Positions 33,720 through 42,704 of a DNA stretch of 64,000 nucleotides are shown here, one piece after another. The notes under the pieces were generated by a model, which was given only the letters and a program-made list of their open reading frames with translations, made no database searches and was not told where the DNA came from. How positions within the stretch are numbered: position 1 is the stretch's first letter; each line of letters opens with the position of its first letter. The position numbers and the translations under genes were made by a program. The stretch spans positions 186,001 through 250,000 of the forward strand of contig NZ_LIPF01000004.1 of assembly GCF_001905385.1 (NCBI RefSeq), written 5' to 3'. Source of the stretch: Streptomyces sp. CB02414. Its GTDB lineage: Bacteria; Actinomycetota; Actinomycetes; Streptomycetales; Streptomycetaceae.

Positions 33720-34154
33720 TCCGCCGGCCCGGCCGTCGTGGCCCCCGCGTCCCTTCCGGCGGTTCACACCGCCGCACAGACGCAGGCGCTCAGGTCCGTG
33801 GTGAGGGCCGCGCGTTCGGATCTCGTCCAGGACCGGACGGCGTGGTCGGCCGGCAGACCGGGCGTCAGCAGCTGGGCGTGGACCTCTGTGGGGGAAATGT
33901 AGTCGGTGAGGTGGAGGCGGCTCCGGCGGCGGCGATCGGTCGCCTCGGGCAAGGCCGGCCGGGGTGCGGCCCGGACATCTTGTCGGCCGTGGCCACCGGG
34001 TCGTGATCTGGCGGCCTTCGCTGGAGCTCGGACGCCTTCCAGTCGTTCTGCCAGCGGCCCCGAAGCTGTCTGTGACGGTCAGGGCAAACCTGTGCACCGG
34101 GCGCTGTGGAGGCGCGCCCGGTGCATGTGAGGTGTCGGGATGAGGCCGGGAAGG
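33720..34154. other. 435-base gap between convergent genes, no gene recognised
   Basis: Lies between the stops of the cupin gene and the SLC13-like carrier. A 62-codon leftward frame at 33764-33952, starting at TTG, has no domain I know and no convincing ribosome site. I see no strong hairpin or repeat. Confidence 0.5.
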
Positions 34155-35408
34155 TCAGGAGAAGGGCAGGACGAGCGCACCCCAGGCCACGACCGGACCG
34201 ATCGCGACGATACCGCCGGTGTAACCCATGACCTGCCGGTAGAAGCGGCGGGTGTCCACACCGCGGGCGTTGCCGAGCACGAGCGCGCCGTTGGTGGAGA
34301 ACGGGGAGGTGTCGACGATGGTCGTGGACACCGCCAGGGCCGCGATCAGACCGGGGGCGCTGAGGTGGCTGGAGAGCAGCAGTGGTACCGCGAGGGGGAT
34401 GATCGCCGTAAGGATCGCTGTGGATGACGCGAAGGCGGAGGTGACCGCCACGGTGAAGCAGAGCACCAGGGCGACGACGAGAGGAGCACCGATACCGGCG
34501 GCGTGCTCGGAGAGATTCTCGATGATGCCGGCCTTCTCGAGCATCGCGATGTACGTCATCATGCCGGCCACCAGCAGGAGCGTGGACCAGCTGATGCCGT
34601 CCACGGCCTTCTCCTGTCGCTTGATGTCCACCAGAGCCAGCAGCGCGCCCGCCACCAGGGCCAGGAAGCCGATCTCCATGTGGAAGCCGAGCGCGCCGAT
34701 CACCAGCGCGAGCAGGCAGCCGAGGGTCAGCCACTGCCGCCAGTCCAGCCCCGGGGGGTCGGTGAATTCCTCGCCGGCCGTGGAGTCGGCGGTCGTCTCG
34801 TCCGTCGGAGCGGGCCGTTTGGCGAGGAGGGCGAAGGTGAGGACGGAAATCAGCAGATTGATCGTGAAGCTGGCGGCGAAGAGCGCCACCGGCGAGACGT
34901 GGAGCTGGGTGTCGTCGACGAGACCCAACACCAGGGCACCGGAGACGGCGAGCGGGGAGAACGCACCCGCGTGCCCGCCACTGATCACCATCATTCCGGC
35001 CACCAGGGGATTGATCCTGTACCGGTAGGCGAAGTTCATGGCGATCGGCACCAACAGTGCCACGGCTGCCGGGGTGAAGGTGCCGAACGCCGTGAGCGTC
35101 GCTGCTACGAGGAACAGTACCCACGGGATGAGCGTCACCTTGCCGCGCACGAGTCGCACACCGGCCGCCACGAGCCAGTCGATGGTGCCGTTGCGGCGCG
35201 CGACGGAGAACAGATAGGTGACTCCGACGATGGTGACGAACAGCTTCACCGGGAAGCCCTCGAAGATCTGGTCCTCGCTGAGGCCGAGCGAGGCGGTGCC
35301 GACGGCGAAGGTGGCGACGAAGGCCAGGATGCCCAGGTTGATCGGCAGAGCGGTACCGACCGCGAACATCACCAGGAGCGCGCCCAGAGAGATCACTTCA
35401 GCAGACAT
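34155..35408 (-). CDS. SLC13/MatC-like dicarboxylate carrier
   Basis: Membrane permease of 417 residues with 10-12 helices. The N-terminal stretch resembles the MatC dicarboxylate-carrier domain, and the second half has a divalent anion:sodium symporter look (AFASSTAILTAIIPLAVPL and STTIVDTSPFSTNGALVLGNA). ATG 35408, five bases after AAGGA, is preferred to the ATG directly before it. It lies 109 bases downstream of the PrpF-family gene and probably imports its substrate, a di- or tricarboxylate. Confidence 0.87.
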   Translation of the reverse strand: MSAEVISLGALLVMFAVGTALPINLGILAFVATFAVGTASLGLSEDQIFEGFPVKLFVTIVGVTYLFSVARRNGTIDWLVAAGVRLVRGKVTLIPWVLFLVAATLTAFGTFTPAAVALLVPIAMNFAYRYRINPLVAGMMVISGGHAGAFSPLAVSGALVLGLVDDTQLHVSPVALFAASFTINLLISVLTFALLAKRPAPTDETTADSTAGEEFTDPPGLDWRQWLTLGCLLALVIGALGFHMEIGFLALVAGALLALVDIKRQEKAVDGISWSTLLLVAGMMTYIAMLEKAGIIENLSEHAAGIGAPLVVALVLCFTVAVTSAFASSTAILTAIIPLAVPLLLSSHLSAPGLIAALAVSTTIVDTSPFSTNGALVLGNARGVDTRRFYRQVMGYTGGIVAIGPVVAWGALVLPFS

Positions 35409-35517
35409 CATCGTCCTTGATGCGGTGGGGACAGGAGTGCGCGCTTTTCGAAGGCGCGAGGTCGACCCGGGGCATGACGTGAGGGCCAGTACCTCGGGGA
35501 GTTGACGGCCGCCCTGT

Positions 35518-36639
35518 TCAGGCCGCCTGAGCTCGGCCGGGCTCGGGTACGTAGATGCGTGCGTCGGCGAGCAACCGCGCCGCCCGCTGTACGGTGACGC
35601 GGCCCGGCAGGCCGCCCCGCAAGTCGGAGCAGCGGACTGCGACCACGCCTGCGGGTGTGCCCAGGCGCAGCCAGTCACCGGTCGGCCCGCCCGCGGCCCG
35701 GTGGACCACGGAATCCTCCAGCAGGCCCGCCGCGGCGACGGCGACGGCGGACGTCAGGCCCACGGCCGGGTGCGGAGCGTTCATGCTGAGCATGCGTACC
35801 GCTACGTCGTAGTCTTCCGCCGCGACGATCTCGCTGAGTGTCGTCGTGTAGGGCGCCGGCTCGCCGACGAGACCGACCTTGGGCACCGCGTCACCGGGGG
35901 CGTGCCCCTTTACGAGCAGTCCCATCATCGGCGCGGCGGCATGTCGGACGGCGCGCAGCCAAGGGATGTGCGTTCGCATTTCGTCGAGGGTCTCCGAGCC
36001 CGTCAGGTTGGCGCTGAGGGCGTCCACCAGGACGACCGGGGCCCCGGCGTCCACCATGCTGACGCGTACGGACTCCGCCGAGCCGATACGCAGCTCCTGC
36101 GTGGCCTTCCCCGTCGGGGCCAGGGCGCCGGTCGAACGGCCGGCCGGGTCGAGGAAGGTGAGGCCGACAGCCACACCGCCCGCCCGCGTCCCCGGCACCG
36201 TCTGCTCGCCGAAGTCGTGCACGAGGCCACCTGTGGTGTCCACGACACCCTCCAGCTGGGCACCGGTGTTGATGTTGCGCATCCGTACCCGTGTCTGGTC
36301 GCCGGTGATCGGGACCATCCCCTTTGCGACCGCGTACAGGGCAACGCCGGTGGCGCAGTTTCCACAGTTGCTCGTCCACTCGACGGTGCCGGTCCCAATG
36401 CCGATTTGGGCGAACAGGTAGTCGATGTCCGTGCCGGGCTCGGGGGAGACGCTCACGACCGCCGCTTTGGAGGTCGTGGGAGTTGCGCCACCGACGCCGT
36501 CGAGTTCCACGGGGTCGGTGGAACCGTAGGCGGCCACCAGCAGCTTCTCCAATGCGCCCCGCTCGGCGGGGACATGGACCTGCTGGAACAGCCAGCACTT
36601 GCTGGTGCCGCCGCGGACCAGTGTGGCGGGAGTGTGCAC
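35518..36639 (-). CDS. PrpF-family isomerase/tautomerase
   Basis: A 373-residue protein of the PrpF fold (two diaminopimelate-epimerase-like domains). Family marks are LVRGGTSK at the N-terminus, GATPTTSKAAVVS, and WTSNCGNCATGVALYA with cysteines at the active cleft; GLVGEPAPY and the closing MNAPHPAVGLTSAVAVAAA also fit. GTG 36639 is chosen by the conserved start of the family. Known members isomerise aconitate, methylaconitate or 4-oxalomesaconate. The adjacent dicarboxylate-type carrier and LysR gene suggest catabolism of an unsaturated tricarboxylate. Confidence 0.88.
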   Translation of the reverse strand: MHTPATLVRGGTSKCWLFQQVHVPAERGALEKLLVAAYGSTDPVELDGVGGATPTTSKAAVVSVSPEPGTDIDYLFAQIGIGTGTVEWTSNCGNCATGVALYAVAKGMVPITGDQTRVRMRNINTGAQLEGVVDTTGGLVHDFGEQTVPGTRAGGVAVGLTFLDPAGRSTGALAPTGKATQELRIGSAESVRVSMVDAGAPVVLVDALSANLTGSETLDEMRTHIPWLRAVRHAAAPMMGLLVKGHAPGDAVPKVGLVGEPAPYTTTLSEIVAAEDYDVAVRMLSMNAPHPAVGLTSAVAVAAAGLLEDSVVHRAAGGPTGDWLRLGTPAGVVAVRCSDLRGGLPGRVTVQRAARLLADARIYVPEPGRAQAA

Positions 36640-36721
36640 GTCGGACTCTTTCTCGATCAACGCAGGAGAGGACCGGGGACGGTTACGGGCGTGTTGACAA
36701 GACGTGAACCGCCTCGGTGAT

Positions 36722-36737
36722 TGCGAAGACCTTCGCA
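36722..36737. promoter_or_regulatory. Inverted repeat in the LysR/PrpF divergent region
   Basis: TGCGAAG-AC-CTTCGCA, a perfect 7+2+7 palindrome, lies between the divergent starts at 36639 and 36803. Position and symmetry suit a LysR recognition site for the PrpF promoter. Confidence 0.5.
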
Positions 36738-36778
36738 GAGGCGTGCCTTGGGCACAATGGCAGATTGCTTCACTCAGG

Positions 36779-36793
36779 TTTAGTGCAACTAAA
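36779..36793. promoter_or_regulatory. Second inverted repeat, just before the LysR start
   Basis: TTTAGT-GCA-ACTAAA, a perfect 6+3+6 repeat, contains the T-N11-A motif of LysR sites and ends 9 bases before ATG 36803. Binding here would give autoregulation. Confidence 0.5.
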
Positions 36794-36802
36794 GTCAGCT
36801 GC

Positions 36803-37756
36803 ATGTTGAACGTCCGCCGTCTGCTCCTGCTCACCGAGGCCACCGAGCGCGGCTCGCTCACTGCCGCCGCGGAGTCCATGGGGATGACGACTTCCGCCGC
36901 CTCGCAGCAGATGTCCCTCTTGGAGAGAGAAGCCGGACAGCCGTTGATCGAGCGGCTGCCGCGAGGGGTCCGTCCCACACCGGCGGGCGCCGCGCTGGCG
37001 CAGCGCGGGCAGGCGATCCGCCGGGAGTTGCGTGCCGCCCGGGCCGACCTGGAGTCCTTTGCCGATCTCGACCAGGGCACCCTGCGGCTCGGTTCCTTCC
37101 CCACTGCCAGCGCGTCCCTGCTGCCACTGGCGCTCACCCGGTTCCGCCGCCGCCACTCCGGCGTGCGGATCGAGGTGCGTGCCGGAGTCCTGGCCGAGCT
37201 GCGCGAGATGCTGCTCACTGGCGAGGTGGAGCAGGCGCTGCTGTGGGACTACAGCTGGAGCCGGGTCGACGACCCCGCCCTGACGCTCACCCACCTCCTC
37301 GACGACCCTACGGTGCTGGTGGTTGCCGCCGACTCGCCCCTGCGCGTCGATCAGGCTGTGCGCCTGAGCGACCTCGCCGAGCAGGAATGGATCATCAGGG
37401 CCGACAATCACCCGGTAGCCGACGTGCTGCGCCGCAGCTGCCGTCAGGCGGGCTTCGAACCGCGTATCGCCTACGCCTCGCACGACTACCAGGAGGCGCA
37501 GGCCATGGTGGCGGCCGGTCTCGGCATCGCGCTCGCGCCCCGGCTGGCCCTCACCAGCCGCCGCAGCGACGTCCGCCTGCTGCCGTTCGCCTCCGACGTG
37601 CCCGCCCCCACCCGTCGGGTCCTGCTCGCCAGCGCTCGGTCCCGGCCCGCCACCCCGCCCGCCGAGGCGATGGCCCGGGTGTTGCGCGCGGTGGCCCAGC
37701 GCTTCGCGGCCCCGGGGCTGCACCGGACCCAGCTCGGGTCCGTGCGCCGCGGCTGA
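36803..37756 (+). CDS. LysR-family transcriptional regulator
   Basis: A 317-residue regulator. The N-terminal winged helix-turn-helix is at 1-60 (LLLLTEATERGSLTAAAESMGMTTSAASQQMSLLER) and the effector domain from about 85 (GTLRLGSFPTASASLLPLALTRFRRRH). ATG 36803 gives the usual family start; the longer frame upstream runs through the operator region. Divergent from the PrpF-SLC13 operon, which it probably activates. Confidence 0.94.
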   Translation: MLNVRRLLLLTEATERGSLTAAAESMGMTTSAASQQMSLLEREAGQPLIERLPRGVRPTPAGAALAQRGQAIRRELRAARADLESFADLDQGTLRLGSFPTASASLLPLALTRFRRRHSGVRIEVRAGVLAELREMLLTGEVEQALLWDYSWSRVDDPALTLTHLLDDPTVLVVAADSPLRVDQAVRLSDLAEQEWIIRADNHPVADVLRRSCRQAGFEPRIAYASHDYQEAQAMVAAGLGIALAPRLALTSRRSDVRLLPFASDVPAPTRRVLLASARSRPATPPAEAMARVLRAVAQRFAAPGLHRTQLGSVRRG

Positions 37757-37831
37757 CCGCCGGTACGCACGTCAGGGCATCTTTCGGCGTGACACGGCTC
37801 TTGACGGGGGCGGAGAAACAGTTAAATTTTT

Positions 37832-37854
37832 AGCAGCAATAAATTTTTGTTGCT
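37832..37854. promoter_or_regulatory. AT-rich imperfect palindrome upstream of the rhamnose operon
   Basis: A 23-base near-palindrome (nine of eleven arm positions pair; outer arms AGCA/TGCT) in the 462-base gap before the rhamnosidase gene. The stretch 37820-37854 is strikingly AT-rich for this genome and is the best candidate for the operator or promoter of the rhamnose operon. The rest of 37757-38218 shows no gene I can support. Confidence 0.4.
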
Positions 37855-38218
37855 CGGTCGTCGGCGCCCGTACGGGGGAGGCGTCCGTCGTGCTCAACCT
37901 TGAGGAGTGGGACGCCGATGATCCGCAGCCGCGCAGTTCTGGCCGTCAGTGCCCGACTCCGACCGGACCGGCCGGCTTGTCGAGGCAGGACCGCGGCAGG
38001 CGACCACGGAGGTCCGGGCCTGCACCGAAGAAGGCCTTGGCATACAGGCGATCCAGGACTTCCGCTCTCCGGTGGCCCTCGCTCGCCGTAAGCCTTCCGC
38101 GGCATTTGCGCGGGTGTCCACGGTCGCCGGTCACCACAGCGCCTGGCGCCCAGCGCGTACGCGAAGCGGCACCCCTCCCCGCAGTCACTCTTCCCGCACC
38201 CACGTACAAGGAGTCCTC

Positions 38219-40513
38219 GTGTCCGCACGCACGGCGTCAGAGCCGCACTGGTCCGCCCAAATGATCACCGCCGACTGTTCGTCCGCGCCGCTGCTGCGCA
38301 CGACCTTCGAACTCGACACCGGTCACGGGAAGGTGACTTCGGCGGTCCTGCGCGCGACGGCCCTCGGGATCGTCGAGGCCCGCCTCGGCGGTGTCCCCGT
38401 GTCCCCGGACGTGCTCGCCCCCGGCTGGACCGCCTACGAACAGCGACTGCGCTACACCGAGTGGGACGTCCTGGAACTCATCCGTCCGACCAACATCTTG
38501 GTCCTCGCGGTGGGCAACGGCTGGTACCGCGGCCGAATGGGCTGGCTCGGCATGAAGTCCGTCTACGGTGACGAACGCGCCGCAGCCGCCGAACTGGTCG
38601 TGACCTTCGAGGACGGACACCGCCAGACCGTGGTGACCGACGCGGGCTGGCAGGCCGCGCCCAGCGGAATCGTGGAGGACGACTGGTACGACGGCCAGGT
38701 CACCGACGCCCGGTTGCTCATGCCCGCCGAGGCCCACCTGGCCCCGGACGACGCCTGGGGCCAAGCCCGTGTGGTGGACTTCGACGACTCCGTGCTGGAG
38801 CCGTACATCGGCCCGCCCGTGCGCCGGCAGGAGGAGATCGCCCCCACCGTCGTGGGCCGTGACCAGGACGGGCGTCTCCTCCTCGACTTCCGGCAGAACC
38901 TGGTCGGCTGGCTCCGCATCCGGGTGCGCGGCGCCGAAGGCACCGAACTGGTGGTCCGCCACGCCGAGGTACTGGAGAACGGCGGTCTGTCGGTGCGCCC
39001 GTTGCGCTCCGCGAAGGCCGTGGACCGCTTCGTCCTCTCCGGTGGCGACGACGTCCTCGAGCCGACCTTCACCTTCCACGGTTTCCAGTACGCGTCGATA
39101 GAAGGTTGGACTGGCACGGACGAGGAGGCCGTGGAGGCCGTACGCGCAGTGGTCATCGGCTCGGTCCTCGACCGCACCGGCCACTTCACGTGCTCCGACG
39201 CGGACCTCAACCAGCTGCACCAGAACGTCATCTGGGGCATGCGTGGCAACTTCGTGGAGGTACCCACCGACTGCCCGCAGCGCGACGAGCGCATGGGCTA
39301 CATCGGTGACCTGGCCGCCTTCGCGCCCACCGCCGCCTATCTCTTCGACGTGCGCGACTTCATGCGCGACTGGCTGCGCGACCTCTCCCTGGAGCAGGAG
39401 AAGGCCGGGGGATTCGTCCCCATCGTGGTGCCCGACGTCCTCAAGTACCAGACCGGCATGTACGAGGTACCCGAGGGCGTCGTCATCAAGCCCGCGCCCA
39501 TGGCCCTCTACCACGACGGCGCCGTGTGGATTCCCTGGGCCCTGTACGAGCAGTACGGCGACCTGCGCATCCTCGACGAGCAGCGCGCCTCGGTGGCGGC
39601 TTACGTCAAGTTCATCGAGGAAACCATCAACGAGGACGGGACGCTCACCGAGGGCTTCCAGCTCGGCGACTGGCTCGACCCCGCGGCCCCGCCGGAGGAC
39701 CCGGGCGCCGCCCGCGCCGACAAGGAGGTCCTCGCCACCGCGTGCATGTACCGCTCCGTCGACCTCGCCGCCCGCATGGCACGCGCCCTCGGCGACGACG
39801 AGGAGGCGGACCGCCGAGCCGCGGTCGCCGCCCGCATCCGGCAGGGCTTCACCACCCGCTATGTCGGTGCGGACGGCCACATCCGCTCCGACGCGCCCAC
39901 CGTGTACGCCCTGGCCATCGCCTTCGGCCTGGTGTCCGGCGCGCAGCTCCGCGCGGCCGGGGACCGGCTGGCCAAACTCGTCGCCGACGGCGGCTACGTG
40001 ATCGCCACCGGCTTCGTGGGCACGCCGTTCATCCTGCACGCCCTCAGCATCTCCGGGCACACCGACACCGCCTACCGGCTGCTGACCCAGAAGGAGTGCC
40101 CGTCCTGGCTGTACCAGGTGAGCAAGGGCGCGACCACCATCTGGGAGCGGTGGGACGCCATCCGTCCCGACGGCAGTGTCAACCCCGGCGAGATGACCAG
40201 CTTCAACCACTACGCCTTCGGCTCCGTCGCGGACTGGATGCACCGGGTGGTGGCGGGCCTGAGCCCGCTGGAGCCCGGCTACCGACGGGTGCTCTTCGCA
40301 CCGCGTCCCGGCGGCGGACTGTCGTCGGCCGGCGCGCGGGTGCGTACCCCGCACGGTCAGGCACGCCTCGACTGGACGCTGGACGGCGACCGCATCCGTG
40401 TCGAGATCGAGGTTCCGGAGGGCACCGAGGGCGTGCTCAGCCTGCCGGGCGTCGACGAGCGGCTCCTCACTCCCGGGGAGCACGTGATCGACGAGCCCTT
40501 GGCCACGGCCTGA
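38219..40513 (+). CDS. GH78 alpha-L-rhamnosidase, cytosolic
   Basis: Inverting hydrolase that frees L-rhamnose from imported glycosides, 764 residues, no signal peptide. GTG 38219 is five bases after AAGGAG; the longer frame upstream is rejected. N-terminal beta-domains carry the NGWYRGRMGW motif of the rhamnosidase N domain. The (alpha/alpha)6 barrel contains DCPQRDERMGYIGD with the general-acid Glu near residue 355 and WERWDAIRPDG with the general-base Glu near 641. A C-terminal beta domain closes the protein. First gene of a run with rhamnose aldolase, isomerase and kinase genes. Confidence 0.94.
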   Translation: MSARTASEPHWSAQMITADCSSAPLLRTTFELDTGHGKVTSAVLRATALGIVEARLGGVPVSPDVLAPGWTAYEQRLRYTEWDVLELIRPTNILVLAVGNGWYRGRMGWLGMKSVYGDERAAAAELVVTFEDGHRQTVVTDAGWQAAPSGIVEDDWYDGQVTDARLLMPAEAHLAPDDAWGQARVVDFDDSVLEPYIGPPVRRQEEIAPTVVGRDQDGRLLLDFRQNLVGWLRIRVRGAEGTELVVRHAEVLENGGLSVRPLRSAKAVDRFVLSGGDDVLEPTFTFHGFQYASIEGWTGTDEEAVEAVRAVVIGSVLDRTGHFTCSDADLNQLHQNVIWGMRGNFVEVPTDCPQRDERMGYIGDLAAFAPTAAYLFDVRDFMRDWLRDLSLEQEKAGGFVPIVVPDVLKYQTGMYEVPEGVVIKPAPMALYHDGAVWIPWALYEQYGDLRILDEQRASVAAYVKFIEETINEDGTLTEGFQLGDWLDPAAPPEDPGAARADKEVLATACMYRSVDLAARMARALGDDEEADRRAAVAARIRQGFTTRYVGADGHIRSDAPTVYALAIAFGLVSGAQLRAAGDRLAKLVADGGYVIATGFVGTPFILHALSISGHTDTAYRLLTQKECPSWLYQVSKGATTIWERWDAIRPDGSVNPGEMTSFNHYAFGSVADWMHRVVAGLSPLEPGYRRVLFAPRPGGGLSSAGARVRTPHGQARLDWTLDGDRIRVEIEVPEGTEGVLSLPGVDERLLTPGEHVIDEPLATA

Positions 40514-40572
40514 CCGGGGGCCGCCCGGAGTATCGCCCGCACGTCCACCACCAGCAGAAAGCCAACCCCCTC

Positions 40573-41367
40573 ATGCATCTCTCCGACTCGGCCTCCGAGT
40601 CCACCGTGGCCCGTGCCGCAGCCGACCTGGTGGACCTCTCGCAACGACTCGGCCACGAGGACCGGGACTGGGCCTGCGTGGCCGAGGGCAACGTGTCCGC
40701 CGCCCTCGGCGACGGAACGCTGCTCGTCAAGGCCACCGGCTCACGCATGCGAGAGGCCGAGCGCTCGGACTTCGTCCGGGTGCGACTCGCGGAGCTGACG
40801 GCGCTCATCGACGACGACACGGCCGGCGACGGCGAGGTCGAGGCGGCCTTCGCGGCGGCGCGGACCGACCCGGCGGCCAAGCGCCCGTCCGTGGAGTCCC
40901 TGCTGCACGCGGTCTGCGTCGCGGAGGGGCAGGCCTCGGTCGTCGGACACAGCCACCCGACCGACCTCAACGCCTTCCTCTGCTCGACCCGGCCCGAACT
41001 GCTCGTCGAGGGGAGCCTGTTCCCCGACCAGATCGTGGTACTCGGGCGGCACCAGCTCCTCGTCCCCTACATCGACCCCGGTCTCGCCCTGGCCCGGCGG
41101 GTCCGCGCCGACCTGCGGGCGTTCACCGCCCGCCACGGCCTCGCCCCGAAGGCCATATACCTGGCCAACCACGGCTTCTTCGCCCTCGGGTCCTCGACTC
41201 GCGAAGTTCTGGACATCACCGAGATGGCGACGAAGTGCGCCCGCATCCTGCGCGGCACCCTCGCGGTCGGGGGCACCCGCCACCTGTCCGCAGAGGACTG
41301 CGAGCGCATCGACACCCGGCCGGACGAGGTGCTGCGCCGCGGCATGCTCTCGGACGCAGCCCAGTGA
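40573..41367 (+). CDS. rhaD: Class II aldolase, probable rhamnulose-1-phosphate aldolase
   Basis: Zinc aldolase/adducin-fold protein, 264 residues. Metal ligands are in GHSHPTDL and NHGFFALG, and ACVAEGNVSA is the phosphate-loop region. It would split L-rhamnulose 1-phosphate into DHAP and L-lactaldehyde. It is a stand-alone aldolase: the fused dehydrogenase half found in many RhaEW-type proteins is absent, so lactaldehyde oxidation must be encoded elsewhere. The start ATG has only a weak AGAAAG site. A function on L-fuculose phosphate is less likely given the isomerase next door. Confidence 0.82.
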   Translation: MHLSDSASESTVARAAADLVDLSQRLGHEDRDWACVAEGNVSAALGDGTLLVKATGSRMREAERSDFVRVRLAELTALIDDDTAGDGEVEAAFAAARTDPAAKRPSVESLLHAVCVAEGQASVVGHSHPTDLNAFLCSTRPELLVEGSLFPDQIVVLGRHQLLVPYIDPGLALARRVRADLRAFTARHGLAPKAIYLANHGFFALGSSTREVLDITEMATKCARILRGTLAVGGTRHLSAEDCERIDTRPDEVLRRGMLSDAAQ

Positions 41368-41413
41368 CAAGTCTCCGCCCGGTACCCACCCGCACCCACC
41401 GTTTCCGGAAGAA

Positions 41414-42604
41414 GTGAAGTCAGTGGCAGCTCTGAGCAAGGACCAGATCCTCGACCGCCTGGCGGTCCAGCACATCGAGACCCAGTCGTGGGGATACGTC
41501 AGCACCGGCACCCGGTTCAAGGTGTTCAACACTCCCGGTACGCCCCGCGACGTCTACGAGAAGATCGACGACGCCGCACTCGTGCACCGCCTCACGGGAG
41601 TCGCGCCCACCGTCGCCCTGCACATCCCGTGGGACCGGGTCGAGGACTACGGGGCGCTCGCCCGGTACGCCGCGGACCGGGGCGTGCGCATCGGGTCGAT
41701 CAGCCCCAACCTGTTCCAGGACGACGACTACCGCTTCGGCTCGATGGCCAACCTCGACCCGGCCGTCCGGCGCAAGGCGGTCGACCACTCGCTGGAAGCC
41801 GTCGACGTCATGCGGGCCACCGGCTCGAAGGTGATGTCGATGTGGCTGGCGGACGGCACCAACTACCCCGGGCAGGGCGACTTCCGGCTGCGCCGCAACT
41901 ACATACTCCAGTCGCTGCGCGAGGTCTACGAGGCGCTCGACGAAGACATGAGCCTCATCCTGGAGTACAAGCTCTTCGAGCCGGCCTTCTACCACACCGA
42001 CCTCGCCGACTGGGGTCAGTCCCTGACCATGTGCCAGAAGATCGGTGATCGGGCCAAGGTGCTGGTCGACCTCGGCCACCACGCCCTCGGCGTGAACATC
42101 GAGCACATCGTCGCCACCCTCCTCGACGAGGGCCGGCTCGGCGGCTTCGACCTGAACAACAAGAAGTACGCCGACGACGACCTCTTCGTCGGCTCGATCA
42201 ACCCCCACGAGCTGTTCCTGATCGCTCTGGAACTGGTGAAGGGCGAGGACGACCCGACGGCAACGGTCTCGGAGACCGCCCGCGCGGTTCTGTACAAGAT
42301 CGATCAGTGCGCCATGATCGAGGACAAGATCCCCGCCATGCTGCGCAGCGTCACCGCCATGCAGACCGCCTTCGCCAAGGCACTGCTGGTCGACCGGGAC
42401 GAACTGGCCGAGCACCAGGCCGCGGGCGACGTGGTCAGCGCCAACGAGGTGCTCACGGACGCCTACGAGACGGATGTCCGACCGATCCTGCGCGAGCTGC
42501 GGGGACGGCTCGGCGTGCCCGAGAACCCGCTTGCCGAGTTCGCGGGGTCCGACGAGCGTCGCAAGCGCGTCGAGGAACGCGTCGGCACCCCGGCGGGCTG
42601 GTGA
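41414..42604 (+). CDS. rhaI: L-rhamnose isomerase (RhaI type)
   Basis: Interconverts L-rhamnose and L-rhamnulose. 396 residues, matching the Pseudomonas/actinobacterial RhaI type rather than E. coli RhaA. TIM-barrel metal motifs are LILEYKLFEPAFYHTDLADWG, VLVDLGHHALGVNIEHIVA and GGFDLNNKKYADDDL. GTG 41414 is used; GTG 41423 is an alternative with a better-placed GGAAGAAG. The next gene, the kinase, starts 100 bases downstream. Confidence 0.94.
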   Translation: MKSVAALSKDQILDRLAVQHIETQSWGYVSTGTRFKVFNTPGTPRDVYEKIDDAALVHRLTGVAPTVALHIPWDRVEDYGALARYAADRGVRIGSISPNLFQDDDYRFGSMANLDPAVRRKAVDHSLEAVDVMRATGSKVMSMWLADGTNYPGQGDFRLRRNYILQSLREVYEALDEDMSLILEYKLFEPAFYHTDLADWGQSLTMCQKIGDRAKVLVDLGHHALGVNIEHIVATLLDEGRLGGFDLNNKKYADDDLFVGSINPHELFLIALELVKGEDDPTATVSETARAVLYKIDQCAMIEDKIPAMLRSVTAMQTAFAKALLVDRDELAEHQAAGDVVSANEVLTDAYETDVRPILRELRGRLGVPENPLAEFAGSDERRKRVEERVGTPAGW

Positions 42605-42704
42605 CGACCGTGCACGCACACCGGTTCCGCAGCCGTCGACCCTGCGCCACGGTGCGCCGGCGTGCCGTGGCGCACCGTACGGCCCGTCCCGTCGAGGCTC
42701 TGCG

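Noticed and set aside
33764..33952. Small leftward frame of 62 codons starting at TTG
   Set aside because: No convincing ribosome site, no known domain, no neighbour on the same strand that would explain it.
37815..37860. AT-rich stretch as an attachment site or insertion scar
   Set aside because: No integrase, tRNA or flanking repeat nearby; better explained as promoter/operator DNA.
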